Assembly (NCBI GenBank): GCA_039881145.1 | Contig: JAYKKI010000066.1 | Span: 12,665,501-12,729,500 of the forward strand | Origin: Druceiella hillmani | Taxonomy: Eukaryota; Arthropoda; Insecta; Lepidoptera; Hepialidae | Reading direction: 5' to 3' | Length of the DNA: 64,000 bases | The notes under the pieces: generated by a model | What the model saw: only the letters and a program-made list of their open reading frames with translations | Databases searched by the model: none | What the model was told of the DNA's origin: nothing | Translations under genes and position numbers: made by a program | In this document: positions 13,503 through 35,298 of the stretch, in pieces | Position numbering within the stretch: position 1 is the first letter of the stretch | How the letters are laid out: each line of letters starts with the position of its first letter

Positions 13503-13543
13503 AATGTATCTCAAATTTATTGGAAATATATTTGAGATACATT
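13503..13543. repeat. Hairpin, 14 bp arms
   Basis: aatgtatctcaaat at 13503 and atttgagatacatt at 13530 are perfect reverse complements, with 13 bases between them. Confidence 0.88.
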
Positions 13544-16500
13544 TATAATGGAAGTTTAATTCTATAGTATATCATAATGATAATTCTAGCTAAAATATTA
13601 TATCGATCTTTAATCAAGTGGTTTCCACCAATGTAATTAATTACATTAACCCATGTTCAGTAAGTTAAATAAACTATAACATAAAAGTTGCCTTATGATT
13701 TTGTACACCGACAAAATTATTTGGAAATTTACGTAATAATCAAATTATATCATCGAAATACTCAACATAGAAAAATTACATTATTTCATATATTTTAGTT
13801 TAAATTATCGATGTAGGTTATGTTACTTCTCAATTTGGCATTAAAATGTGACTAGAAGTGACGTGTGTTCGCTTATGCCAAAAATTGCTAAATTCTCTAC
13901 AGACGAAGTAAATTCTAAATAATTAAAACTCTTTTCATCGTAATATTCTGCTCATATTTTAAAGTTAAAGGATGTTATACAATCTCACAATTATCACTGC
14001 TCCTTTTGAAGTAACATTTATGTGATGGGATAATCCTTCTCGATCAAACTGCTAATGAAGATTTTTTTTAAATAATCATATGGAAATGTAATATTTAAAC
14101 TTTATAGATTGATGATTTAGTTTTGAAATAGTTGCATATCATACTTGTATTTATGACCTTTTTTCATCATTAAAAATAGAAACTATTTTCGTAAGCACAA
14201 CTTAATAATAGTAATTCAGTAAGATAAACTATCGAATAATAAATCCGAATTGCATTAAAAAAATTTCATTGAAAATTTAAAAATTCCACGGGTATGGAAA
14301 TAAGAAATTCAACTTACGATGAAATTTATTAAAAGGCAATGTGTTACCGCAAATTATACGATGCCATACCGAACAACGATAAGCATGATTGATTTATTTA
14401 TATGCACTGTAAATATATTTATCAACGATGTTTAATTTTTTTACAAGGAATAATTTAGTTATAAGTTGTAACAAGTTGATAATGAATAATAGTTAAAAAA
14501 TATTAAACCTTTTAGGTTAAACTTTGAGAGAAGTTGAAATAAGGATCAATCAAAGGGAGTTTGTTGTAAATTAATCTCCCTGTAAATTAAATAAAATGTT
14601 TGAAATCGAAGCCCCTTGTAATTAACCTTGTGAATAATAGGCCACTGTTAACTACATATTAGGTTAAATTACTTTCAGCAAAATAAGTTCCATTTTGAAA
14701 TACACAATAACTTAGACTGGGAATGATTCGTATTAATTAAGTATACAGTACAACCTCAATATAAATTTAAAAACTAAAAGGAAAAATGGATATACAGTGA
14801 CTTTAAATACACTTCCTGCTGTATTTTTATTATTTTGTTAAGTGCTTTAACTCACGGCTTCACTCGCTTAAAGAAGGAAATAATTATTTAATTTAAAAAT
14901 AACGTTCATGTGAAAATATTTATGCTATTATTGGAAACGACTAAGTAATTTGATGTGTACAGAACCAAAGAAATGGCATGAACGAAAAGAAACTACCGTA
15001 CTTTGCACCTAGCCATGTTATTGATGATGCTGAAAATCATAAGCATGAATTATAGGTTTATAATAATATTTCTTTTAAAAAGTACTTTAAATGTAAATTA
15101 TATCATTCAATATATAATAATTATAAAAAACAATTATTTCTTTGATATTATATGAAAATTATATACATGTGAAAAATTAGGAATTATATGATTACAAGAA
15201 AAAAGGATGCGATCAGTAGCTAATAAAAAGTAAAATAAAAAAAAGCATTGCTGTCGTATTTACATCTAAATTAACAACAAACATCGCCGTACGTCCAACG
15301 ATTCACATGTTCACATAAAATTTACTCAAATCGTAAACTATGGATCCGTATGTAAATAAACCACGTGTTGATACGCGAAAGGGCATCTCAGCGGTGTAAG
15401 TGCCTACTAGCTGTTCCTAAATTAACATCATGTTGTAATGTAATTGGTTGAAGACGTATCAAACGATACAGTTTACATAACATACCTAAATTTATTTAGA
15501 ATTACAGTCTGTAAAACACCGTTTACACAATTAAACTTGGTTCATACGACCGATTAATCTTGATGCTTACGAATGAGTTTTTGTAAAATTAATACGTTTT
15601 TCAAGCACATTTGTTAAAATTGCTTTCATCTTAATTACTATCATATTGTTATTTTGCGATATACACTTTGATTTCTTTTTGTGATCCACATTAAAAATAG
15701 AAAAACAGAATACTAACACAACCATTCCTGTCTTTTTCCATTTGTCTCTTTGCTTATACGACTCTTTTTTCAGACGCTTAACGTAAAAGGCTTACAATTT
15801 ACAGAAATTCCATTATAGATATTAGGAACTTTTTATTTTAGGAGTTATATGATTGGCAGAGGGAGAGATTGGCGAACAAGACGCAAAAAATCGGTTCTTT
15901 CTAATCCTATTGTTTTAAATATAAATTGGATTAAATATGAAAAGTTCTTATTAGCTTTTCATTTCGGGAATTAATAAAAATAAAAAATTTTAAAATTTCG
16001 TGTATGTAAAAAAATCAGAAGTAAAAAAATTAATTCATAAATAAATAAATTAAGCAAACACACATAAACTCTTTAAATTGCGGAGGTTATGTATGTAATA
16101 TTAACTCGCATATGGCTGTTTTATTGGTAATTTGAAAGGCAAGGGTATCGTAATATAATTATATACAAAATAATTCAAGTCAAATAAAAAAGATAATGTT
16201 AGCTTGGCTTACGCAGTTCTGCTCTAAGATTTCAATATTGCCCATTACTAATATTAAATTATTAATTTCTATTACTAAACTACACACATTATAACGATGA
16301 TTTCCTTATATGTACACCCATGGAAGTAAATAAACAGTATAATACATTTTGTGCACATCGATATATGCATAGATATATTACTCAAGGTAAAAATAAGGGA
16401 ACAATATAAGATATTACCTAAAAATATGCTACTGTCCGATTATTAAAAACTATTCAGTGAAAAGTTTAATTTTGAGTAAAAATATAGAAAACGATATTGA

Positions 16501-17443
16501 TTTGAAAATGATATTATATGTCCTAAGAACCTGTGAAGACTTCGGAATTACTTGATGGGGAAAGCCAATTTACTACTTCTATGTTTTCAATAGGTACAAG
16601 AATTTCGATATAGGGTTGTTAGTTATTTTTTTATACAAGTTTATTTATATTAACTTAGCCATACCTGGTTAAAAACTATCGATAGCTCTATAAGACTGCA
16701 TACAGAAGTCTAGTCGATAGTATCCAAAGTGGTGTACAATTTCACAGTTGAGTAGCCAATAAATTACTTAGACTTCTACTTACATTTTAATTTGCTCAAG
16801 TTCCAACAAACATCACTTATAATAAAGGATTTATCCTAAATAAACTGTTTTTGTCATTGTTTTCTGAAAAAAAATAATTGACTTTCTAAACTTAAAGGGT
16901 GTTTTGTAATATAAAATTTACTTTTGGTAACATAAGTAAATCTGATCACAATGCATGTTTATGGTATAATTGAACTGGTTTGATAAAGGACACATAAGCT
17001 GACGACAGGCTTATTGCAATAGTATAATATAACCACCTTAACTTTGGAATGATTCAATTTCTTTCGATCAACATTCTGATTCTAGCTTGTATCTGTAATG
17101 TAAAATCCCCAAGATTGAGCTTATTTGATTTGTTTCAGTGATTATTTTGATCCTAAATGTTATCCAGGGTCTGAATACGAAACGTGCTAACGAGATCTCT
17201 ATGATGGCATAAATACCATTAATGACAATTTTACCCAAGCCAGAGTATTTACGTGCCGAAAACTTAGTGACATTAGAGTGATTAAATACTGTCGTATAAT
17301 ATACAACATAAAGGTGAGCACGTACAAGGGCTGAATGTTATGGGAGTATTTAAAAAATGCCATGTCGCTTAACTTTCGACCTCAGAGTAACGGGCACATA
17401 ATGTCATGTAGAACCCCTGTCCTCTGACTCTGATTTTGAATGA

Positions 17444-17731
17444 TGTGATATTCACTTAACACAGCCTAAACCAATTCAGTTCCCTACCAAGTGTAGTTAT
17501 AGCATAGTTGAAAAGAGAATACTCTCAATCATTTTATTTTCGGCGTCAGTTATGCAAAAGATACAGGGCACCTCGTTGAACACATTGTCATTTATCTCGG
17601 TCTCAAAGCTTTTTGACATGGGTCAAAAGTATGTTGCTTTAAGTCAAGTTAGATCTTTGGAAGGCCTACAAACTAAAGAATTGGATTCTTTTAAATTAAT
17701 TGCAAGGGGCCTTACAATATTGATATCGTAA
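17444..17731 (+). pseudogene. PIF1/Helitron-type helicase C-terminal fragment
   Basis: An open frame of about 95 codons contains FSASVMQKIQGTSLNTL, equivalent to the SF1 helicase 'a.tihK.QG.TLd' motif. It continues with KLFDMGQKYVALSQVRSLEGL, equivalent to the 'vF..GqaYVALSRvrsleGL' motif VI region, and ends at TAA (17729). Spacing between the motifs is normal. Everything upstream (Walker A and B) is absent, and a stop at 17441 closes the frame. Proteins of this kind are encoded by Helitron transposons and by cellular PIF1. Dispersed fragments in insects are usually Helitron-derived, so that origin is favoured. It is non-functional as it stands. Confidence 0.75.
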
Positions 17732-20522
17732 ACAAAATGAACGGTCCGTTTCTGTAACTTGTTTCCATATTACATAAACGCACCATTAGCAATTACAAAG
17801 AGTAGCAATGTGTTCAAATCGATAAGTATTTAAACGCAAAATGTGTACCAAATCTACTTTCAGCTATAAATATATAAGTACTTTTTAGACTAAATGTTGC
17901 TATGATATTAAGAAAATAAAAATAAACTCAAGTAATTTTTTTTTAAAAGTTGACACGTGCAATAAATATATGACACGCTCAACTTTTCATTAGGCACGAA
18001 AACCACGTATTCGTTACAATGCTGATAATGAAGAATTTCACATGACGTACGTTGACGTTGTTCAACTATACAAAGTTTTTTTCATGAATTGTAGCCTGAT
18101 TGTATAAACTAAAAAATCTTGGAAAATAGTGACGCTCAATTGCTATAACTGATGAAAACAACCAGTAAAAAAGCCCATGGTCTTTTCTGTTATTACATAT
18201 CGTGTAACAAGTAAAGCTAGAGAGAAGGTTGTTTTAACTTTAAAAAATAGATTGTAATATATATGATGTGAAATATTCATTTCTTTAAGTTTTCTGAAAA
18301 TAATAACTATTACTTAGTGGCCCTTTGCAGGTATAAAATTGTTATTTATCGCAGAAATTTCCACGAATTATGCTCTAACAGTAGTGGAGGCTACAACTAT
18401 CTAACATAGTTTCAAAGCTTGGATTTTCAAACTTGAAAAAAATATATTTAATTACATTCAATACGGCTATATAGTTTGGACGTGTTACATTTAATGAAAA
18501 TAACTTCTCACTTGCATCTGCATTACAAGCAAATGCGAAAATAATTAAAGTTGTTAGCAAAAAGACAGGAATACGGACGTATAAAAATATACAATGCACG
18601 TTATATAACATATTTATAATAACGTAACAGAACCTATAATATATGTAACGCAACCAAAATCTTTATGTTCGTGGAGGTTTTTGGGCAGCCAAAGGTTAGT
18701 CCAGATCTCTAAAAACTCTACTGCTGACTGTTTGTACATGCAAGCTTGCTTCAAAGAATGACACATAGACACTTTTATCATCCAAATGTTATTTAGGTAC
18801 TACAGAGTATCACTAAAATATATATAAAAAGTGCCCATACTTTAAAAACTATCACCGTCTCTGAAAATTGTAGATTCCCCAGAAGTATAAAGGTTCCTGA
18901 AGTACCGAGGGGTGATGAAAGTTTATCGTTTTTGTAAGAAAGTAACGAAAGCAAAAACGAAAGATTGTTCTTAGATGTTGTTACCAGTAGAGATCTTATT
19001 ATAAAATAAATCACTAAAATACAAATAAAGTTCGGAAACAGTTTAGCAGTGTCGTTGATGTAGTAAACAGTGTTCTTAGTTTCCCTCAATGGTTAAACAT
19101 AAATTACTAACATGCTATTATATGGCTTTATATAAATTATATACAGTGCTATTTATTACCGGTATTATTAAAACCAAAAATTTACCAAAGAATTGAACCA
19201 TGAAAGTGGAACAAAGAAACAAGGTTCCGTTTTCCCTTTTAAGGTAAGAGATACTAAAAAATGCATTTTAATTTTTTTTACATATACAGCAGAAGGTTTC
19301 AAATCATTTAAAAAATATTATATTCTTTAATAACATCAACATAATGCACCGACATCAATTCCGACAATTCGGCATTCAAAAGGAAACATGTAAATGCGCG
19401 TTTTATTTTAGTGAAGTGTCCGAAGGATTGAAGTTTATGGAATTAACCGCCCTTTACTTCGAAGATTTAATAATTGTCGCAACTTTTTTTGTTAATATGA
19501 GTCTTAATAAAAAGATACCCTGACTTACTAATTCATGAATGCACAGCCCAAAAGTCTGGGTCTAGAAAAAAGATATGTTGCGCGAAATTTCCTCAATTAA
19601 CGTAGGTTATAGAAAACATTCCTCATATAATATAGGCAGCAACTGAAGTCGTGAGATTTTCTCGAAATTCAACTTCTGAAAGGGTGAAATTGGGGTGTGA
19701 AGTTTAAATCTAACATTATATAATATTAGACAATTATACGTGTCTCTTGCTGAAACTTTAATTTTAAGTCGTTATATGTAAACGATAATATTTGCATAAA
19801 AACGTATTCCAGACCTCTACTCAGTAAAATAAACCCATTATGATAGCTACCCGCAGTACGGGAGACATTCTACAGAAATTTATAGCTTGATTGCATATAC
19901 ATAACTGGATTAAATCTTAACAACTATTTAGAATTCTTCATAATCCCGTCCTTTTAACATTGTTTGACACACACGCACCTATTTTGAATTGGCTAATTCA
20001 ATGAAAGTGATAAAACTTGCTTACAAATATATAAAATAACGAGATAAAGTTATTTTCACTCTAGAAAATTAAAATTTTTATTCTGAATTCACCGATATAA
20101 TTCTGTCTAAATATATCAAATAGAATCAGAGGTGATCATTTTTTGAATTACGACGGTGATTTTACAAAAATAGTATCATAAGTTAGAATAGCGCCTTGCT
20201 TTTAGACCTACGATTTTCCTAAGGCGGCTAAATGGGGATAAAAACGACCTAGTGCTGAGCGTAGAGCACGTAGCTGCTGTCAGGCCTCTACGGCAGGAAA
20301 TCGGATTATTTATATGTTTATTTATTTATAAACTTTTATGTATAGTACATATAGCGGACTTATTGCTATATGAACAATCTCTTCCAGTCAACCATAACAA
20401 TTTGTATTGAAATATAGTATAAAAAAAAGTATAAGTAAAAAAACTTCAAAAATACAAAAGTATAAGTAAAAATAAACTACTGTCTTGATTTGGGATGGGA
20501 AAGACAGGAAAGGACAAAGGTT
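17732..20522. other. No gene recognised
   Basis: AT-rich. Minus-strand open frames of 90-98 codons at 18,375 and 18,793 have no family features. The part from about 20,200 may be the 3' UTR of the retrotransposon tail. Confidence 0.5.
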
Positions 20523-21030
20523 TCAGGAGAGGCAGGACTTTTTCACTCGATCTTTGAAAATATTTAGACACGTGATTTTCCTGATGTCAGGATCCAGGTG
20601 ATTCCAAATTTTTACTGCTTGTATAGTGAAGGGTTTTTCGTAGGAAGTAGTAGAGGTGTGTTTAGGAATAAGTAGGGTGAGTGAACTTTCAGATCGTAGC
20701 CCAAGGCCGTGAGCAGACAAATCTTTAAATTTGCCACTAAGATAATTTGGGCTATGAGGATTTTTTAATATATTGTGAAGTGTAAGTATGTGAAGTTGGC
20801 GTCGATCACGGATCTTCAGCCATTCAAGAAGTGACCTGTATTCAGAAATATGACCATATTTTCTGAGGTCGAAGATGTACCGGATGCATAAATTTTGAAG
20901 ACGTTCCAACTTGCACAAATATTCTCACTAAGATCAGGATAGCACACATCTCCATAGTTAATTAATGGTAATAAAAGTGTTTGACAAAGGTAGATTTTCG
21001 TTTTAGTCGGTAGACAATTTTGAAGACATG
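20523..21030 (-). pseudogene. Non-LTR retrotransposon reverse transcriptase C-terminus (truncated)
   Basis: The minus strand has a 131-codon open frame (20523-20918) reading KLERLQNLCIRYIFDLRKYG, then RRQLHILTLHNIL, and near the end KPFTIQAVKIWNHLDPDIRK. This is the characteristic tail of Jockey/CR1-type reverse transcriptases after the catalytic core. Just upstream, shifted in frame, LPTKTKIYLCQTLLLPLINY continues the same protein. The catalytic (F/Y)xDD region is absent, so the copy is 5'-truncated, which is typical of such elements. The 3' UTR would run toward 20,300, but its end is not clear. Confidence 0.82.
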
Positions 21031-29813
<8,783 letters not shown>

Positions 29814-32800
29814 GAGTAAGTAGAGAAAATATGCGGTGAAAAGTATATACACCTGTTTTCAAAAAAAATTATTACTTTCAAAATTAGTGTATAGTTTGCA
29901 AGAACAAATTTGTTTAATCCATTCACCATTATTTTTACCCAAACGCATTGCCTGTGGATTATGACACCCTACTTACAATTATTTTGGATTATTTTTCATC
30001 TTTGAATGAATGAAACAACGCTTAAAAAATAATGGCAAATAATTTAATTAATGCGTTTATAAGTATGTTATATTATTTAAATACATAATTAATAGATGCT
30101 TCAAAAATACAGAGGAGTTAAATAGTGAAATTCAACATGTTATCTTTAATTTGATTGAAATAAATATTAAATTTATTTATAATCAATAAAACTTTTAAAA
30201 AAATGTCTTTTTATTTGATTTTTGTTTAGATACTAAAGATAAAACTAGTATTGTTAATATTTGGCATTGTTATTTAATTCTAATATTAACATTCTTACTT
30301 CATGATTTATTTCAAATTATCTATGAACGGAGTCGTGCCGGACGAGCGCTACGTAGGGTTAACTTGTCATAGAAAGTGTATTCTCAATATTATATAGGAT
30401 TAAATTTAAGTTATTATTTAACCTAAATTAATATTTAAATAATAGTATTAAAAAAAATTACATACAGGTATGATAATTGGTGCCTGTACGGCAGACACAA
30501 AAGGTTTTGTCAATTGATATTTGTATGAGAAATATGCATAATGTAATATGTGGGGAAAATATATTAGTTTCAACTGCAGTGAAAAAAGACAATTAAACTA
30601 ATTTTAGCTGACAGGAATCACAGAGATAATTCAATAATTTGTATGACAGTTTAGAAAACAATTCTAATTCAGACTGCAGTTAGTGCTGTGTTCTGTTTCT
30701 TACTTTCTTATCTTTCATATATAAACGTCGCATTACAGTAATAATTTACAAATTCGTTAATATGATTTATAGTATTTTCGAATGTCGTGGAACATTGATT
30801 GAGACACTATTCGTTAAGATAATAAATTTAGTCTCACTCTTCCAATTTCCACCAATTTTTTTTTAAATTCTTTGGAATAAAAATAACATTTTAGCAAACA
30901 ATGTAGGAAAAATATATTAGCGAATAATAGTACTGTAAATTAATTACATTATGCATATTTAAAATGTAAAATGGAGTTCCAAATGAATATTTCTCCTTAA
31001 ACAACTCAATAAATTGTGTCAAGAAAATTTACGGAAAACCTCGGTGAGGTAATTAAAGATTATCTGAATTAAACATGGAAACAATAGCTATCTTTAAAAC
31101 AATTTCTTCTGATCCATAAACCTAACATTGATACCGTTCGCTGCAACTTAAAACAAAAGCTTCTACAGGGTAATACGTGAAAATTAAATAGAATTTCAAA
31201 GCGAAACTCGGTCAAGTCAACCATCTCTTTGTATTCCATTAACCGTTCCTTATTATTTTTTAAATACGTAGTGACGCAGCAACTTAGGCAAATTTTGCTC
31301 GAATGAATGAAATTTCTTAAGAACTTTCCCTTCTGAACGGGGAAAAATATTTTCGCAAAAGTGTCATTATATCGAGCTTCAAAAAGAATTTGTACGTTGA
31401 TAACACTCTTTACATATTAGTCAAAATGAACAAAAAAAATTATCAACATCCTCTAGTTATTATATACAGCCACTTGTTTCCATTTTGAATTGCAAAAAAA
31501 ATTTAGATTCATACATTCAACTAAATATAAATGTTACAGTAAATGTAGGCAAAATGGGCGGAAATTTTGATTTATTTCCTCAAAAAAAAATTTGTACGGA
31601 ATAAGATATAGGACAAGCTTACTTACATTGATGATTACATCGATGCGTATGCAGGTAACTGTCGCTGTGTAAATTAAACAATCATTCTGTTACCGAGAAG
31701 GTACCTTTTTTAATCAGTTATCCGTCCATGCAAACTATCTTTCACGCCACGGCGAGAATTATTACCTTCGCGTCCTTTACGATCGTCACGGCACCGTATA
31801 GTAATTTTAAGATTTAAAAAAGGTATTTTTATTCTTGATATTTATTAAATTACTAGCTTTTATATTTCCCTTTGTATACACGTTAGATTTTATAACTTTT
31901 AATCAACACTCATCTAATCATCATGAGGCCAAGGGATATCATTAACTTATACCAAAAAATAAAGTAACAAAGGCGGGAAACAATATCAAAACAATATACC
32001 ACACGACAAAAAATTATGGACTGTGCATTTTTTATCTTTTTTAAACTAATTAATCTAATGGCAGCAGGAAAATCGAAGGTTGCAGTTTTAATTAGACCGA
32101 GACAGCATTTCCTAAATTTGCGAGAGAATGATTATGGAAGGTACATTTCTTCGAATAAGATGTGGAACGATCAAGACAGGGAGTATAAGTGCAATATGAA
32201 GATAGTTTCAGTAGCTACAGCACGTAAGAAACAGTCTTTAACTAAATGAAATTACTTGAGATTCAATAAGGATTTTTTCCCCTTTTGTATAGTACGAAAT
32301 TGGAAAAAAGAAATGAATATCTAAGTAGTTTGAGGTTCATAAATCCACTTTCGTATTTATGATATTAATTTGGTTTTAACCTTTTTTTAAATTTCTATAC
32401 CATATTTTAAATTGACATTTTTTCAACGTCATTTCAATTAATTACCGTTTTGTATCATCATTTTTAAAAGTTACGTGTGAATGCGCCTTGCATAAAACGT
32501 GAAATTTTCTATATCTTTAACATAAGTATGGTTTGTTTGAAATATCATCAATCACTCGCCTTGTATAGGTGGAGTCGTCACTTCATCGAACGAGGCAGCC
32601 AATTTACCTCGATTGGGTATGACAAAACAATTTTTCTTTACTTTAATGTTCCTACCACTTCGGTTAATTGGCCGACGCACGTTGATAGCTCGTTCGTTCA
32701 AGTAGAACACCCATTAGTGTCAAGAAAAATTTGAACAGCTATTACAAGTATAGATAATGAAAAAGTTTAATTATGTGCATAAATTTCCCGAAACATTCCG

Positions 32801-34572
32801 TTATTTCAACGAATTTTTTGACATAACTTATTGAAAATTTATACAATTTTAGATATCGGACAGCCGAATGAAATTAATTATTGTGTACGAATAAAATTGT
32901 TTATTGTACAAATAGTGACAAAAAGAAAAATTACAAAATCCTACCTTTAATGGTTTGATTTGATTTGATGATTTTTCTGCTTCCATTAAGGAGTTTCTAA
33001 GTAGTAGAACAAAGAAATTCCAAAGTGAAAATATATCCGTGTTAGTTATTCTGAACAGAGTTAAAAATATTTCTATTGTACTTATGTTATTAGATAATTA
33101 TGGACATCTATTGGTTCACATTTTTAACTTAATGTCTCTGTCGAAGTCTAAAAATATAATTTTTATTTAATTTTTCGTTGGTTTGCGGAATGTGCCTGAA
33201 AACTGTATAATTTTATATACAACATCAGACATGATAGGGAGTAAATTTTTGGGATATAATAATGTATGATTTACTATGATAGTTATGATTTACTATAAAC
33301 CATTTTGAAAAAATAGAATGTTATTATTATAGTTTTCTGGGCTTAGTACTTCTTGAAATAAAAAAAAAACGTAATTGATACAAATTGCAGTTAATTTAAT
33401 GAAGTTATATAGTTCCAAAATTTGCAAGTAAATACATTTGAATTTGATTCATGTTATAATTAAATACAACTCTACACCCTTATCATTTTTCTCCACGTAA
33501 AATGGGTGTCATATTTCGTAATCGTCGTACAATTGAAAATAATTACTTAAAGTATAATATTGCATTCAATTTATGTGGATTGTGAAAGGGTACTAACATT
33601 ACTTATTACAAATATCTTACTTTTTAACCCAATTAAATGGCTTTACTAAAACCTATATCATACTAAAAAACAAATATGGCTTTTGTTTTCAGTTCTTGCC
33701 CTCTAGTGATGCTCTTTCTTTCGTAGTTCAATACATATTTGCCAGTGCTGAGTTTTGTGTACTATGTGTTCCACAATACGTTAAATAAATTAATTGAATT
33801 TTAATAGTTATAAATTCAATAGAAAAAGTGTTGATATATTTCATTATAAGTAATATAAAATTCAAGTTGAATAAAATAATATTTTAATTTTTTTCCCAAA
33901 AAAGTTAAAAAATGAAGAGTAATTTAAATACGCAATAGCTGAAATTGCTAGTAAATACTGAAAAAAATGGCATGACAAGCGTTTACCTGAATTAGTTAAG
34001 TTTGGTTACGGTTTGATTATTCTGAGTTGTTCCGTGAACTTTCTTATTGTTTATTATAGAAAAGAATAGTAAACTAAAATTAAATTTGTTACATTTGGAT
34101 TGCTTTAGTTAAAATATTTTCGATTTTTTTGATAATGCTGCTGATTTTAAAAACCAATAATTTCACTCACCGTATAATTTAAATATTCACTTCTCCTTAG
34201 TAAATTTGTGTCAAGGTATAATTCAAATCTTCTACTACTTCTCACCATATTTGACTTCTTTATATTTCCAAAATAATTTTGAAACTAATACCCATGAGGG
34301 TATTAGTTTCACTCGAGCATGCAATATAATTAGTTCTGCCTAGTAATGCGAACTTGACTTAGGGTGTTTTTCAATAAAGCTTTTATTTTTTCTAAATTTT
34401 ATGCGGGGACATTTGAATCTTCGGAACCAATGCTTGCCTGTGTCATAGGAAAGTATCTTTCCCCGATCTTAGCGAACACATAATGTGTTTTTTTTCGCTG
34501 GGATTTTCAATTTAAACGGAATCAATAAAGTACTTGTACTCTAAGTTCTCTTCGTAAAATTTCCATATTTAG
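29814..34572. other. Downstream of the channel gene, no gene recognised
   Basis: AT-rich sequence with candidate polyadenylation hexamers at 30159 and 30185. The open frames at 32,016 and 32,477 look like chance. Confidence 0.5.
34280..34311. repeat. Perfect hairpin, 14 bp arms and 4-base loop
   Basis: tgaaactaataccc, loop atga, gggtattagtttca. There is no U tract after it and no gene nearby. Confidence 0.92.
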
Positions 34573-34748
34573 TTTTTTTCTTCACTCGCCGAAACTCGAA
34601 GCTACTAACTGAAAAGAAAATCCAACGCCGCACTCCTTACTATCAAATAAATTTGAGAAATTTAAATAACAGTCCAGAAATTGCTGAGAAAATGGGCGAG
34701 TTTAATGGCTGTCGACCTAATAAGCTGACGAATAATGTATTGAGGAAA
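34573..34748 (+). other. Possible orphan exon
   Basis: Open for 58 codons between ccatatttag and the consensus donor gtaagt. It reads LLTEKKIQRRTPYYQINLRN and later EIAEKMGEFNGCRPNKLTNN. Base composition is richer in GC than its flanks. I do not recognise the peptide. It ends in phase 0 and does not join in frame to the candidate at 35,189. Confidence 0.22.
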
Positions 34749-35188
34749 GTAAGTGACTGATTTTCTGTTATTTATAAGATTTTTTGTTTTGCAGAATTTC
34801 AAAACTCCACACTGCCTAAGTTACTGTGGCAGGAACTAATTACACTAATATATTTTTAATTTAAAAGTTATTATGTTATAGAAAATATTCCGCTAAATAG
34901 AGAGATATATGAACCAGAACTTTCTCTATTATAGTTTGAACACTTATGTCAGTATATTACAAGAGATATTTTTTTCCGTTTTAACATTTTTTATATTATA
35001 TATAAAACAATAGTTGCGCTCAAACAGCTCTATGCTATGAGGCTTGATCTTGTCTTATATCTTGTCAAGGCTGAAGAAATTTTTTTACTAAGATTTTAAT
35101 TCCTTTTTCATTAGGAATTTTCCCCAAAAATATCTAAATACAATTCACCCATAACTAGAAGTATTACTCGTAAACGCACATTATATAG

Positions 35189-35298
35189 GTCCAAGGATTT
35201 ATAACGAGGGTTTACAATACCATTATGTATTCCGCGAATATAACGTCATAAATAGTGGAAATCATTGGTTGCTACGAGACAACCCTCATCACAGCTTG
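35189..35298 (+). other. Possible orphan exon
   Basis: Open between cattatatag and gtatgt. It reads GPRIYNEGLQYHYVFREYNV followed by INSGNHWLLRDNPHHSL. The aromatic-rich, non-repetitive composition is protein-like, but no family is recognised. Confidence 0.25.

Larger units (their letters stand above)
9743..17443. other. Gene-poor AT-rich stretch
   Basis: Apart from the MITE at 11,836-12,238, a GA tract and small hairpins, nothing recognisable was found. A 20 bp tandem duplication, aactaaaatttgccacataa, occurs near 10,757 and 10,783. Confidence 0.5.

Noticed and set aside
34280..34311. Hairpin as a transcription terminator
   Set aside because: The context is eukaryotic, there is no T tract and no gene upstream.
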